A stretch of 44,593 nt of DNA from Hydrogenophaga sp. (GCA_021154985.1 JAJNQE010000184.1:1-44593), one strand, 5' to 3'; counted from the first letter of the stretch, positions 34,455-42,734 are shown. The notes: generated by a model from the letters alone, not told the origin. Numbers and translations are program-made.

Positions 34455-35177
34455 ATGCACGACACGGTGCGCAGCTGGATTGGCGAGGCGCGCCACATCG
34501 CCGTGCTCACCGGCGCGGGCATGAGCGCCGAATCGGGCGTACCCACATTCCGCGACGCCCAGACCGGGTTGTGGTCCCGCTTCAACCCGCAAGACCTGGC
34601 GACCGAGGCCGCTTTTCGCGCCCATCCGCGGCGTGTGTGGGACTGGTATGTCCATCGGCGAGAGATGATCGCCGCCGTCCAGCCCAACGCAGGCCATCAG
34701 GCACTCGCCCACTTCGCGAAACGACATCCCGGCCGCCTGACCCTCATCACGCAGAACGTGGACGGTTTGCACCAGCGTGCGGGGCATTCCGATGCGCTGG
34801 CACTGCACGGCAACATTGTGGAAGACCGGTGGCTGGACGAGCCCCGCAGCTGTTGCGGAGCCGGTGGTGTTGAAGCAGGACATCCGCCGCGTTGCCCGGT
34901 ATGTGGCAACCTTCGCCGTCCTGCGGTGGTCTGGTTCGGTGAAAACCTGCCGGCTGCTGCTCTCGAGGCTGCCGAACACGCCGTCCGCCAATGCGGGCTG
35001 ATGCTGGTGATCGGTACGTCGGGCGAGGTCTATCCCGCAGCAGGGCTGGCATTCACGGCGCACCAGAGCGGCGCTCGAGTGGTCGTGATCAATCCCGAGG
35101 CCACTGCGTTGGATGTGGTTGCCGACCTTTGTCTTCACGAACCTGCCGCCGAGTGCCTGCCCCGCCTGCTCGATTGA
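34455..35177 (+). CDS. NAD-dependent protein deacylase (sirtuin)
   Basis: This is a SIR2-family enzyme that removes acyl groups from lysine with NAD+. The 240-residue product has the NAD motif GAGMSAESGVPTFR (20-33), TQNVDGLHQRAG, catalytic H118 in LHGN and GTSGEVYPAA. Y65 and R68 form the YxxR pair typical of class III sirtuins (SIRT5/CobB type), so it may prefer succinyl- or malonyl-lysine. The zinc site is odd: C133 and C134 are adjacent, followed by C147 and C150 as CPVC, instead of two CxxC pairs. The start is ATG 34455, 2 bases after the rlmB stop, implying co-transcription. It converges with the transporter operon. Confidence 0.9.
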   Translation: MHDTVRSWIGEARHIAVLTGAGMSAESGVPTFRDAQTGLWSRFNPQDLATEAAFRAHPRRVWDWYVHRREMIAAVQPNAGHQALAHFAKRHPGRLTLITQNVDGLHQRAGHSDALALHGNIVEDRWLDEPRSCCGAGGVEAGHPPRCPVCGNLRRPAVVWFGENLPAAALEAAEHAVRQCGLMLVIGTSGEVYPAAGLAFTAHQSGARVVVINPEATALDVVADLCLHEPAAECLPRLLD

Positions 35178-35195
35178 CCTGGTCCGCCCGCGCCC

Positions 35196-35795
35196 TCAAA
35201 CCACTCCCAACGCCCCCAGCACCGCTCCCGCTCCGATCATCCACAGCAGGTGGATCTTCGTGCGCCACACCAGCACCGTGGCCACCGCCGTGAGCAGCCA
35301 CAGCGGCCAGTCGCGCGCGGGGTGGTCGTGGGAGCCGGTGAGCAGCCAGCCGGTGGCCACCAGAAGGGCGATGACGATCGGGGCCATGCCGGTTTTGAAG
35401 GCGCGCACGGCGCGCAGTTCGCGGTTCTTGTGGGCCCAGCGGGTGGCGGTGTAGGTGAGCACGGACGAGGGCAGCATGATGGCCACCATGGTGACGAACA
35501 CGCCCAGCAGCGCGAGCGCCCAGGCGGTCCACCCGGCGCCCGGGCCGCCGCCGGCGTTCAGGCCCACGTTCCAGCCGAGCAGGGCGACGAACAGCACGTT
35601 GGGGCCGGGCGCGGCTTGCGAGAGCGCGATGCTCGAGGTGAACTGCGCATCGCTCAGCCAGCCGTTCTGATAGACCAGATAGCGGTGCATGTCGGGCGCG
35701 GTGGTGATGGCGCCGCCCACGCCCAGCAGGGAGAGGGACGCAAAGTGGGTGAACAGGTTGAGCCAGTTTGCCCAATCGGGTGTCATGCTGGTCAT
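35196..35795 (-). CDS. chrA: Chromate-type transporter, second half-size subunit (CHR domain)
   Basis: The 199-residue product is one CHR domain of the chromate ion transporter family, with about five to six hydrophobic helices. Family marks are SLLGVGGAITTAPDMHR and SQAAPGPNVLFVALLGW. It should pair with the product of 35792-36376 to form one functional unit, as in other bipartite short-chain ChrA systems. ATG 35795 overlaps the upstream stop by 4 bases; a second ATG at 35786 is possible. It is the last gene of the histidine kinase operon and ends 18 bases from the convergent sirtuin gene. Substrate (chromate, sulfate or another anion) cannot be told from sequence. Confidence 0.85.
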   Translation of the reverse strand: MTSMTPDWANWLNLFTHFASLSLLGVGGAITTAPDMHRYLVYQNGWLSDAQFTSSIALSQAAPGPNVLFVALLGWNVGLNAGGGPGAGWTAWALALLGVFVTMVAIMLPSSVLTYTATRWAHKNRELRAVRAFKTGMAPIVIALLVATGWLLTGSHDHPARDWPLWLLTAVATVLVWRTKIHLLWMIGAGAVLGALGVV

Positions 35796-36376
35796 GGGCC
35801 GGCCTCTTCCTTGCGCTTGAGCACACGGTAGGCCCACACACAGGCCAAGCCGCCAATGCCCAGCAGCACCCAGAGCAGGGGCCAGCGCAACAGGCCGATG
35901 GCGATGAAGGTGAGCACGGCCAGGCCGATGCACACGGTCATGCCCATGGCGTTTTTGTCGAGCGCGGCAATCAGCTTGATGCCGGTGGCGGTGATGAGGC
36001 CAGCCGCCACGGCGCCCATGCCGCGCAGTGCGTTTTGCGCCATGGGCTGGTCGGCCACGCTGCCGTAGAGCACCGCCAACAGCAGCACGACCACCAGCGG
36101 CGCGGCCAGCATGCCGGCGAGCGCAGCCAGCGCGCCTGGCAGACCGAAGTAGCGCCCGCCGATCATCATGGAGAGGTTGACCACATTGGGTCCCGGCATG
36201 ATTTGCGCGACGGCCCAGTCTTCCACGAACTGCTCGCGCGTCATCCAGCGCTTTTTCTCCACCAGCTCGCGCTGCACCACCGCCAGCACACCGCCAAAGC
36301 CTTGCAGGGCCAGCCAGGTGAAGGAGAGGAAGAGGTCGGTTTTGGAGCTGGGTTGGGCGTGGGGTTCGTCAGTCAC
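35792..36376 (-). CDS. chrA: Chromate-type transporter, first half-size subunit (CHR domain)
   Basis: This 194-residue CHR-domain protein has about six hydrophobic segments. It carries LALQGFGGVLAVVQRELVE, the MTREQFVEDWAVAQIMPGPN block and NLSMMIGG, all typical of the N-terminal half of ChrA. It starts with GTG 36376 inside the end of the response regulator gene (8-base overlap). It overlaps the second half by 4 bases at its own end. ATG 36424 in the same frame would add 16 residues antisense-like in composition and is less likely. Full-length ChrA is about 400 residues, so the two genes together equal one transporter. Confidence 0.85.
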   Translation of the reverse strand: MTDEPHAQPSSKTDLFLSFTWLALQGFGGVLAVVQRELVEKKRWMTREQFVEDWAVAQIMPGPNVVNLSMMIGGRYFGLPGALAALAGMLAAPLVVVLLLAVLYGSVADQPMAQNALRGMGAVAAGLITATGIKLIAALDKNAMGMTVCIGLAVLTFIAIGLLRWPLLWVLLGIGGLACVWAYRVLKRKEEAGP

Positions 36377-36761
36377 GCTGCAGCATGTCCCGAACCACGT
36401 CTGCCAACAAGGGCTTGGTGACAAATCCCTGGATCACGGGTATTTCGCCCACCCGTTCGCGGTCTTTGGGCGAACCCGACGACGTGAGCATCACCAGCAC
36501 CACCGTGGGTTTGCCGGTCAGCAGGGGCGTGGCCTCCAGCGCGAACTCGAAGCCGTCCATCAACGGCATGTTGATGTCCAGGTAAATGCAGGTGGGGGTG
36601 GTGAGGGGGTCGGTTTTGAGGAAGGAGAGGGCTTCGATGCCGCTCTCGAACACGACGATGTCGCCCTCGAATCCGGCGCGCCGGATCATGATCTCGTGGA
36701 AGACGTTGTCGGCTTCGTTGTCGTCGATCAAGATGAAGCGCTGGGGTGCGGTCATGGTCAT
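36369..36761 (-). CDS. Single-domain response regulator
   Basis: The 130-residue product is a lone receiver domain with no output domain. The acidic pocket is D13/D14 (LIDDNE), the phospho-acceptor is D62 (YLDINMP), and the conserved Thr/Ser (VMLTSSGS) and Lys (FVTKPL) are in place. It resembles Rcp1-type regulators that take phosphate from a kinase and signal by protein contact or phosphorelay. The start overlaps the kinase stop by 4 bases, so the kinase encoded upstream is the obvious donor. It also overlaps the first transporter gene by 8 bases. ATG 36755 is an alternative start. Confidence 0.92.
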   Translation of the reverse strand: MTMTAPQRFILIDDNEADNVFHEIMIRRAGFEGDIVVFESGIEALSFLKTDPLTTPTCIYLDINMPLMDGFEFALEATPLLTGKPTVVLVMLTSSGSPKDRERVGEIPVIQGFVTKPLLADVVRDMLQRD

Positions 36762-38386
36762 TCCAGGTGGGGGGCGGCGGGAGCGGCGGGCAGGTGCAGT
36801 GTGAAGCGGCTGCCCTCGTCAGGCGTTGACTGAACCGTGATGCTACCGCCGTGGAGCTTGGCGATGCGGCGGCAAACCGACAGGCCCAGGCCCGTGCCCT
36901 CGAAATGTTTGCGCGTGTGCAGGCGCTTGAACATGTTGAAGATGTCGTGCTGGTGTTCGGCCGCAATGCCGATGCCGTTGTCACTCACGTGGATCTGGTG
37001 CCCGCTGTCGGACGCCTGCACTGCGATGCGCACCACAGGTGGCACACCCCGGCGCGAGAACTTCAATCCGTTGGACACCAGGTTTTTCAGCACGATGCGC
37101 AAGAGCGCTTCGTCGGCCATCACCCGTGGCTGTGGGCTGCATTCGATGCGACCGTCGGTGCGGGAGAGCAGGGGGCTCAGGTCACTCTGCACCTGTTGCA
37201 ACAGCGGGCCGATGTCCACCGGGCGCAGCTGCACGGAACGGCTTTCCAGCCGCACAAAATGCAGCAGGTCGTCGAGCAGGAAGCTCATGCGCTGCCCGCC
37301 CGATTGCACGAACGAGAGGTATCGCTGCGCGGCGGGAGAAAGCTCCTCGTGGTGGTCGCTCACCAGCAGGGAGGTGAAGTTGTTGACGGTGTTGATTGGC
37401 TCGCGCAAGTCGTGCGAGATGATGTGGATGAAGCGCTCCTGCTCCATGGTCCGTTGCTCCAGCAGCGCCACCGTTTGTTGCAGTTGGGCTTCGCGTGCCC
37501 GGGTTTCCTGCACGTCCTGCGCTCGCATCACGGCCCCGGTGATGTCGCCCCGCGCATTTCGCACAGGCAGCAAGGCCACCTCCACATGGCGGGTGCCGCG
37601 CGCAGGAAAGTCGGTCTTGCGGGTGTACGACACCGCCTCACCGGCCAGCGCCCGGTTGAGCTGGGGCCGGATGATGGTTTGAAACGCATCTTCGCCCACG
37701 TGATCGGCCATGCTGCGCCCAATCACTTGTTCCCGGGTGCCGCCCCAGTAGGCCAGGAAGGTGTCGTTGACGTGCTGGATGGTGTAGTCGGGGTCGATGT
37801 AGACCTGCAGGTCCAGACCGGCAATGGCCATGGCCGTGAGCTCTTCGTGCTGCAGGCGCCAGGCCTCGCTGTTGCGGGCGGCTTCTTCAACCCGCACCGA
37901 CTCGTGCTCCAGCAGGCTGATGACGAGGCTGGCGAGGCGGCGCAGGGCGTCGAGCTGGTCGGCGTTGAGCGTGCGGGCTTTCACGTCGACCACACACACC
38001 GTGCCCAGCGCAAACCCGTCGTGGGTGACGATGGGGGCCCCCGCGTAGAAGCGGGCGTCGGGCTCGTTCACGACCAAAGGGTTGTTGCTGAACCGGGGGT
38101 CCCGGCTGAGGTCTTCAACCACCATGACCTGGTCTGGATCGAGAATCGCGTGGGAGCAGAACGCCACTTCGCGGGGGGTCTGCCGCTCTTCAACACCGAT
38201 GCGCGACTTGAACCACTGGCGGTCCTGATCGATGAGTGTGATGAGCGCCACCGGCGTGCCGCAGATCATCTGGGCGAGCGCAGAAATGTCGTCAAACGCC
38301 TTTTGGGGCAGGGTGTCGAGAATGCCCAGGCCGTGGAGTCGGGCCAGTCGCTGGGCTTCGTTGTCGGGGATCGGGGGGGTCTGCAT
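36758..38386 (-). CDS. GAF-PAS sensor histidine kinase
   Basis: The 542-residue product has no signal peptide or membrane helix, so it senses a cytoplasmic cue. It has a GAF domain (about 15-165) and a PAS domain with PAC extension (about 180-305). A short coiled coil leads to a HisKA dimerisation domain with H325 in IISHDLREP. The HATPase domain has N435/N439 in LKNLVSNG, then DNGIGI and GTGLGLSVC. The kinase core resembles phytochrome-type (HWE-unlike) kinases, but the GAF lacks a recognisable bilin-binding site. The ATG at 38386 is preferred over an upstream TTG at 38410. It opens an operon with a receiver and a bipartite transporter. Confidence 0.92.
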   Translation of the reverse strand: MQTPPIPDNEAQRLARLHGLGILDTLPQKAFDDISALAQMICGTPVALITLIDQDRQWFKSRIGVEERQTPREVAFCSHAILDPDQVMVVEDLSRDPRFSNNPLVVNEPDARFYAGAPIVTHDGFALGTVCVVDVKARTLNADQLDALRRLASLVISLLEHESVRVEEAARNSEAWRLQHEELTAMAIAGLDLQVYIDPDYTIQHVNDTFLAYWGGTREQVIGRSMADHVGEDAFQTIIRPQLNRALAGEAVSYTRKTDFPARGTRHVEVALLPVRNARGDITGAVMRAQDVQETRAREAQLQQTVALLEQRTMEQERFIHIISHDLREPINTVNNFTSLLVSDHHEELSPAAQRYLSFVQSGGQRMSFLLDDLLHFVRLESRSVQLRPVDIGPLLQQVQSDLSPLLSRTDGRIECSPQPRVMADEALLRIVLKNLVSNGLKFSRRGVPPVVRIAVQASDSGHQIHVSDNGIGIAAEHQHDIFNMFKRLHTRKHFEGTGLGLSVCRRIAKLHGGSITVQSTPDEGSRFTLHLPAAPAAPHLE

Positions 38387-38462
38387 GGTGCGCGCTTCGG
38401 GGGTCGCCAATTTGTAACACAGGCCCCCGTTTTGTATGCAGTTTGCGCCGCGATATACCCGG

Positions 38463-38517
38463 CCGTGTCCACTTCGACACGCCCGCCCTGCGAGCGGCTG
38501 TGATGCTGCTCACAGCC
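38463..38517. repeat. Two inverted repeats between the kinase operon and the SDR gene
   Basis: CGTGTC/GACACG with a six-base loop (38464-38481) and GGCTGTGA/TCACAGCC with a TGCTGC loop (38496-38517) lie between the SDR stop and the kinase start. Neither is followed by a T tract on the minus strand. They could form a factor-dependent 3' end for the SDR mRNA or be binding sites. The rest of the 152-base gap should hold the kinase promoter, but no clear one is seen. Confidence 0.4.
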
Positions 38518-38538
38518 CCTGATTGGCCGCGCCCGGTT

Positions 38539-39282
38539 TCAAACCGACATGCCGCCCGACACCTCGATCACCGCGCCGTTGATGTAGCTCGCCTCATCGC
38601 TCGCGAGAAACGCGTAGACGTTGGCGATTTCTTCGGGCTGGCCCAGCCGTCGCAGTGGCACGCGGTGCTCCATCTCGGTGATCACTTTTTCCGGGATGGT
38701 GGAGAGGATGGGCGTGGCGATGAAACCGGGCGCCACCGCGTTCACGCGAATGCCCTTGGGGCCGAGCTCGCGGCTCCAGGTCTTGGTGAAACCGATCACG
38801 CCGAATTTGCTGGCTGCGTAATTGGTCTGCCCGAAGTTGCCGTAGATGCCCACCACCGACGAAGCATTGAGGATCGCGCCGCTGCCTTGCAGGGTCATGT
38901 GCTCGGCCACGGTCTGGGCGCAATGAAACACGCCGCGCAGGTTCACGTCGATCACGCGGTCGAATTGCTCCAGCGTCATCTTCTGCAGCCGCGCGTCTTG
39001 GGTGATGCCGGCGTTGTTCACCAGCACGTCGATGCGGCCAAACCGCTCCACCACCTGCGTCACCACAGCGTCGACCATGTCGCGCTGCGTCACGTCCATC
39101 ACGAAGCCCGCTGCTTGCGCCCCCAACGCCTGGCACTGCTGCACGGCGGCGTCCACCGCCACCTGCTTCACATCGCAGACGATGACGACAGCACCTTCTT
39201 GCGCAAACTTGATGGCGGTGGCCAGGCCAATGCCTTGGGCCGCGCCGGTGATGAGGCTGACTTTGCCTTCGAGACGTTTCAT
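38539..39282 (-). CDS. Short-chain dehydrogenase/reductase (3-hydroxyacyl-CoA / 3-oxoacyl reductase type)
   Basis: The 247-residue classical SDR resembles FabG/PhaB and 3-hydroxyacyl-CoA dehydrogenases. It has the cofactor motif TGAAQGIG (12-19), NNAG (89-92), and the catalytic S142, Y155 and K159 (YAASK). D37 at the end of the second strand (VCDVK) suggests NAD+ preference, fitting a degradative role. The ATG at 39282 lies 2 bases after the fadB stop, so it is co-translated with the beta-oxidation genes. FabG is essential and normally in a fatty-acid synthesis cluster, so this copy is probably not it. The exact substrate is unknown. Confidence 0.85.
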   Translation of the reverse strand: MKRLEGKVSLITGAAQGIGLATAIKFAQEGAVVIVCDVKQVAVDAAVQQCQALGAQAAGFVMDVTQRDMVDAVVTQVVERFGRIDVLVNNAGITQDARLQKMTLEQFDRVIDVNLRGVFHCAQTVAEHMTLQGSGAILNASSVVGIYGNFGQTNYAASKFGVIGFTKTWSRELGPKGIRVNAVAPGFIATPILSTIPEKVITEMEHRVPLRRLGQPEEIANVYAFLASDEASYINGAVIEVSGGMSV

Positions 39283-39284
39283 GT

Positions 39285-41441
39285 TCAGTACACAGGCTGG
39301 TGTTGGCGAATGGTGTTTTTCACGGCGTCGCTGATGGCGAAACCGGGGCCGAACTTCTGCGCCAACCGGGCGCAGCGCGCCTCGAAGGCGTCGATGCCCA
39401 TGCCGTAGATGAATTGCAGCGCGCCACCGGTCCAGGCCGGGAAACCGATGCCGAAGATGGAGCCGATGTTGCCGTCGTGCACGCTGGTGAGCACACCTTC
39501 GGCCAGGCAGCGCGCGGTTTCCACCGCCTGGCGGTAGAGCAGGCGGTCTTTCACCTCCTGCAGGTCCCAGGCCTGGCCAGGCTTCTCGAACAGGGGCTTG
39601 AGCTCGGGCCACAGGGCCTTCTTTTGCCCGGCCGGGTAGTCATAAAAACCGCCCCCGGCGGCGCGGCCCGGGCGGTTGAGTTCCTTCACCATGCGCTCCA
39701 CCAGCAGCTCGCCCGGTGTGGCCTCAAAGACTTTGCCTTCGGCCTGGAAGTCGGCGCGGGTCTGGTCGAGCACATGCACCGAGAGCGAGAGCGCCGTCTC
39801 GTCCAGCACGGCCAGTGGCCCGACCGGCATGCCGGCCTGCATGGACGCGTTTTCGATCACCGGTGCGGGAATGCCCTCGCCCAACATGGCCGCGCCTTCC
39901 ATCACGAAGGTGCCGAAGGTGCGGCTGGTGTAGAAGCCGCGCGAGTCGTTCACCACGATGGGCAGCTTGCCCAGCGCCTGCACGTAGTCGTAGGCCCGGG
40001 CCACGGTTTCGTCGTCGGTGGCCTTGCCACGAATGATTTCCACCAGCTTCATCTTGTCCACCGGACTGAAGAAATGGATGCCGACGAACTTGGCTGGCTT
40101 GGCGCTGGCCTGCGCGAGGCCCGAGATGGGCAGGGTGGAGGTGTTGCTGGCGAAGAAGCCGCCCTCGGCCAGCATGGGCTCGGCCTCGCGGGTGACTGCT
40201 GCCTTGAGTTCGCGATTCTCGAAGACGGCTTCGATGATCAGGTCGCAGCCCTGCAGGTCGGAGGGATGCGCGGTGGGTGTGATGCGCTCCAGCAAGGCCT
40301 GCTGATCGTGCGGACTCATGCGCCCCTTGTCCACGCGTGGCTGTGTGAGCTTCACGCTGTAGGCCTTGCCGCGCTGCGCGTTCTCCAGACTCACGTCTTC
40401 CAGCACGGTGTTGATGCCCTGGCTGGCCTGGGCGTACGCGATGCCGGCACCCATCATGCCCGCGCCCAGAATACCGACCTTCTGTGGCTTGTAGCGCGGC
40501 ACATTTTTCGGACGCGACTGCCCGCCCTTGATGGCGTTCAGGTTGAAGAAGAAGGTGTTGATCATGTTGCGCGCCACCGGGCTCACGATCAGCTTGGCGA
40601 GGTAGCGGCTCTCGATGCGCGTGGCCGTATCAAAGTCCACCATTGCACCCTCGGCCATGGCGGCCAGCGCGGCTTCGGGCGCGGGGTACAGGCCACGCGT
40701 TTTCTGTTTGAGCATGGCCGGCGCCACGGTCAGCATGCCGGCGATCTTGGGGTTGGCGGGTGTGCCGCCCGGGATCTTGTAGTCCTTGGCATCCCAGGGG
40801 TGTTGTGCCTTGGGGTTGGCCGCGATCCACAAGAGCGCAGCGGTGCGCAGCGAGGCCGCCACATCGTCGCCGCTGGCCGGCACCAGTTCGTGCACCAGAC
40901 CGAGGTCGAGCGCCTCGCGCGGGTTGAACAGCTTGCTCTCCAGGATGTAGGGCTGCGCGCCCAACAAACCCAGCAGACGCGTCATTTTGGTGATGCCGGT
41001 GGCGCCGGGGATCAGGCCCAGCGTGATCTCGGGCAGGCCCAGCTGGATCTTCGGGTTGTCCACCGCCACGCGGTGATGGCCCACCAGCGCCACCTCCCAG
41101 CCGCCGCCGAGCGCTGCACCGTTGATGCAGCTCACCACCGGCACGCCCAGCGTTTCCAGCGTGCGGAAGTTCTTTTTCGTCTGCTCGATCTCGGTAAACA
41201 CACGCGGGGCATCGGCCGGCGTGAGGCGCATGGTGCTCTTGAGATCGGCACCGGCGAAAAAGGTGCTCTTGGCCGACGCCAGGATGATCCCCTTGATCAA
41301 GCCCTTATCGCGCACCACCAGGCCGGTGGCCGTGCTCAGGTCGCGCTGCCAGTCGGCGCACATGGTGTTCACCGGCGAGCCCGGCTCGTCGAAGGTGAGG
41401 GTGGCGATGCCTTCGTGCAGTTCGTAGCGAATGGTTTTCAT
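39285..41441 (-). CDS. fadB: Fatty-acid oxidation multifunctional protein (enoyl-CoA hydratase / 3-hydroxyacyl-CoA dehydrogenase)
   Basis: The 718-residue fusion does two steps of beta-oxidation. The N-terminal crotonase domain (about 1-190) has the oxyanion loop FFAGADL and catalytic glutamates E116 (LGGGWEVAL) and E138 (GLPEITLG). A linker leads to the NAD-binding domain with GAGMMGAG (326-333) and the 3-hydroxyacyl-CoA dehydrogenase core with catalytic H456 (GIHFFSP). Two C-terminal helical domains follow. The length matches FadB/FadJ-type alpha subunits (715-730). It lies 18 bases after fadA and 2 bases before the SDR gene. FadB versus FadJ cannot be separated by eye. Confidence 0.94.
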   Translation of the reverse strand: MKTIRYELHEGIATLTFDEPGSPVNTMCADWQRDLSTATGLVVRDKGLIKGIILASAKSTFFAGADLKSTMRLTPADAPRVFTEIEQTKKNFRTLETLGVPVVSCINGAALGGGWEVALVGHHRVAVDNPKIQLGLPEITLGLIPGATGITKMTRLLGLLGAQPYILESKLFNPREALDLGLVHELVPASGDDVAASLRTAALLWIAANPKAQHPWDAKDYKIPGGTPANPKIAGMLTVAPAMLKQKTRGLYPAPEAALAAMAEGAMVDFDTATRIESRYLAKLIVSPVARNMINTFFFNLNAIKGGQSRPKNVPRYKPQKVGILGAGMMGAGIAYAQASQGINTVLEDVSLENAQRGKAYSVKLTQPRVDKGRMSPHDQQALLERITPTAHPSDLQGCDLIIEAVFENRELKAAVTREAEPMLAEGGFFASNTSTLPISGLAQASAKPAKFVGIHFFSPVDKMKLVEIIRGKATDDETVARAYDYVQALGKLPIVVNDSRGFYTSRTFGTFVMEGAAMLGEGIPAPVIENASMQAGMPVGPLAVLDETALSLSVHVLDQTRADFQAEGKVFEATPGELLVERMVKELNRPGRAAGGGFYDYPAGQKKALWPELKPLFEKPGQAWDLQEVKDRLLYRQAVETARCLAEGVLTSVHDGNIGSIFGIGFPAWTGGALQFIYGMGIDAFEARCARLAQKFGPGFAISDAVKNTIRQHQPVY

Positions 41442-41459
41442 GGGGTTTCGGTCGGTTGT

Positions 41460-42665
41460 TCAGACGCGCTCAACGATGGTTGCGATGCCCATGCCGCCAC
41501 CCACGCACAGAGTGGCCAGCCCGTAGCGCAATTGCCGCCGGTGCAATTCGTCCACCAGGGTGCCCAAAATCATCGCGCCGGTGGCACCCAGCGGGTGGCC
41601 CATGGCAATGGCGCCGCCGTTCACGTTCACCTTCTCGTGCGGTACACCGAGTTCCTTCATGAACTTCATGGGCACGGCAGCAAAGGCTTCGTTCACCTCG
41701 AACAAATCGATCTGGTCGATGGTCAGTCCCGCCTTGGCCAGCGCCTTGCGAGCCGCCGGCATGGGGCCGGTGAGCATGATGGTGGGGTCGGCGCCCGAGA
41801 GGGCCACCGAGACGATGCGCGCGCGCGGCGTGAGGCCGTGCGTCGTGCCCGCAGCTTCGCTGCCGATCAGCACGGCGGTGGCGCCATCGACGATGCCCGA
41901 CGAATTGCCGGCGTGGTGCACGTGGTGGATGCGCTCGACCTGCGGGTAGCGCTGCAGCGCCACGGCATCAAACCCCATGCCGCCGAGCTGCTCGAACGCT
42001 GGCTTGAGCGCCGCAAGCCCTTCCAGTGTGGTGTGGGGCTTGATGAACTCGTCTTCCTCCAGGATGGTCTGGCCCAGGAAATCGGTGACCGGGACCAACG
42101 AGCCCTTGAAGTAGCCCGCAGCGCGGGCAGCCGCGGCCCGTTTCTGCGATTCAAGGGCGAAGGCGTCCACGTCTTCACGCGTGAAACCTTCGAGCGTGGC
42201 GATCAAATCCGCGCCGATGCCCTGCGGCACGAAAAGCGTGTCGCTGTTGGTTTGCGGGTCCTGCGCCCAGGCGCCGCCGTCTGAGCCGATGGGCACGCGG
42301 CTCATGCTCTCCACGCCGCCGGCCACCACCAGGTCTTCCCAGCCGCTCTTCACCTTCATGGCCGCCATGTTCACGGCCTCCAGGCCCGAGGCGCAGAAGC
42401 GGTTGAGCTGCACGCCCGAGCAGCGCCAGTCCCAGCCGGCCTTGAGCGCGGCCACTTTCGCGATGACAGAGCCCTGTTCACCGATGGGCGAGACCACGCC
42501 CATCACCACGTCGTCCACGGCACCGGTGTCGAAGCCGTTGCGCTGCTGAAGCTGGGTCAACACACCGGCCAGCAGGTCGATCGGCTTGACCTCGTGCAGG
42601 CTGCCGTCTTTCTTGCCCTTGCCGCGCGGCGTGCGCACGGCATCAAAAAGGAATGCTTCGCTCAT
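41460..42665 (-). CDS. fadA: Acetyl-CoA C-acyltransferase (3-ketoacyl-CoA thiolase)
   Basis: The 401-residue thiolase does the last step of beta-oxidation, splitting 3-ketoacyl-CoA with CoA. The nucleophile is C91 (NRFCASGLEAVN); H357 (MGHPLGATG) and C387 (CVGGGMG) complete the active site. The ATG follows AGGAGA, the strongest ribosome-binding site of the locus. It is the first gene of the fadA-fadB-SDR operon and the thiolase partner of the adjacent multifunctional protein. It diverges from the acyl-CoA dehydrogenase gene over a 109-base region containing a palindrome. Confidence 0.94.
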   Translation of the reverse strand: MSEAFLFDAVRTPRGKGKKDGSLHEVKPIDLLAGVLTQLQQRNGFDTGAVDDVVMGVVSPIGEQGSVIAKVAALKAGWDWRCSGVQLNRFCASGLEAVNMAAMKVKSGWEDLVVAGGVESMSRVPIGSDGGAWAQDPQTNSDTLFVPQGIGADLIATLEGFTREDVDAFALESQKRAAAARAAGYFKGSLVPVTDFLGQTILEEDEFIKPHTTLEGLAALKPAFEQLGGMGFDAVALQRYPQVERIHHVHHAGNSSGIVDGATAVLIGSEAAGTTHGLTPRARIVSVALSGADPTIMLTGPMPAARKALAKAGLTIDQIDLFEVNEAFAAVPMKFMKELGVPHEKVNVNGGAIAMGHPLGATGAMILGTLVDELHRRQLRYGLATLCVGGGMGIATIVERV

Positions 42666-42699
42666 GGTGTCTCCTGGGGGAAGGCGGATGCCGCGAATC

Positions 42700-42734
42700 A
42701 GTATAGACTTTTACCAAGCATTTGCTTTGTCAAA
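42700..42734 (-). promoter_or_regulatory. Divergent promoter region with imperfect palindrome between fadA and the acyl-CoA dehydrogenase gene
   Basis: On the minus strand TTGACA (42728-42733) and TATACT (42700-42705) look like -35 and -10 boxes but are 22 bases apart. An imperfect inverted repeat, TTTACCAAGCA then TGCTTTGTCAAA (42710-42734, two-base centre, one-base bulge), covers the spacer and the -35. This is where a TetR-like repressor or an activator that compensates a long spacer would bind. No plus-strand promoter is equally clear, but the dyad could also control the acyl-CoA dehydrogenase gene. Confidence 0.5.

Noticed and set aside
35796..35933. N-terminal extension of the second CHR protein
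   Set aside because: The extra 46 residues are Arg/His/Gly rich, lie inside the preceding transporter gene in another frame, and precede the natural ATG that overlaps its stop.
38387..38410. Upstream TTG start for the histidine kinase
   Set aside because: It adds eight non-conserved residues; ATG 38386 gives the usual start just before the GAF domain.
39300..42284. A 994-codon plus-strand frame opposite fadB and fadA
   Set aside because: Both minus-strand genes have complete active sites; the plus-strand frame is a GC-bias shadow.
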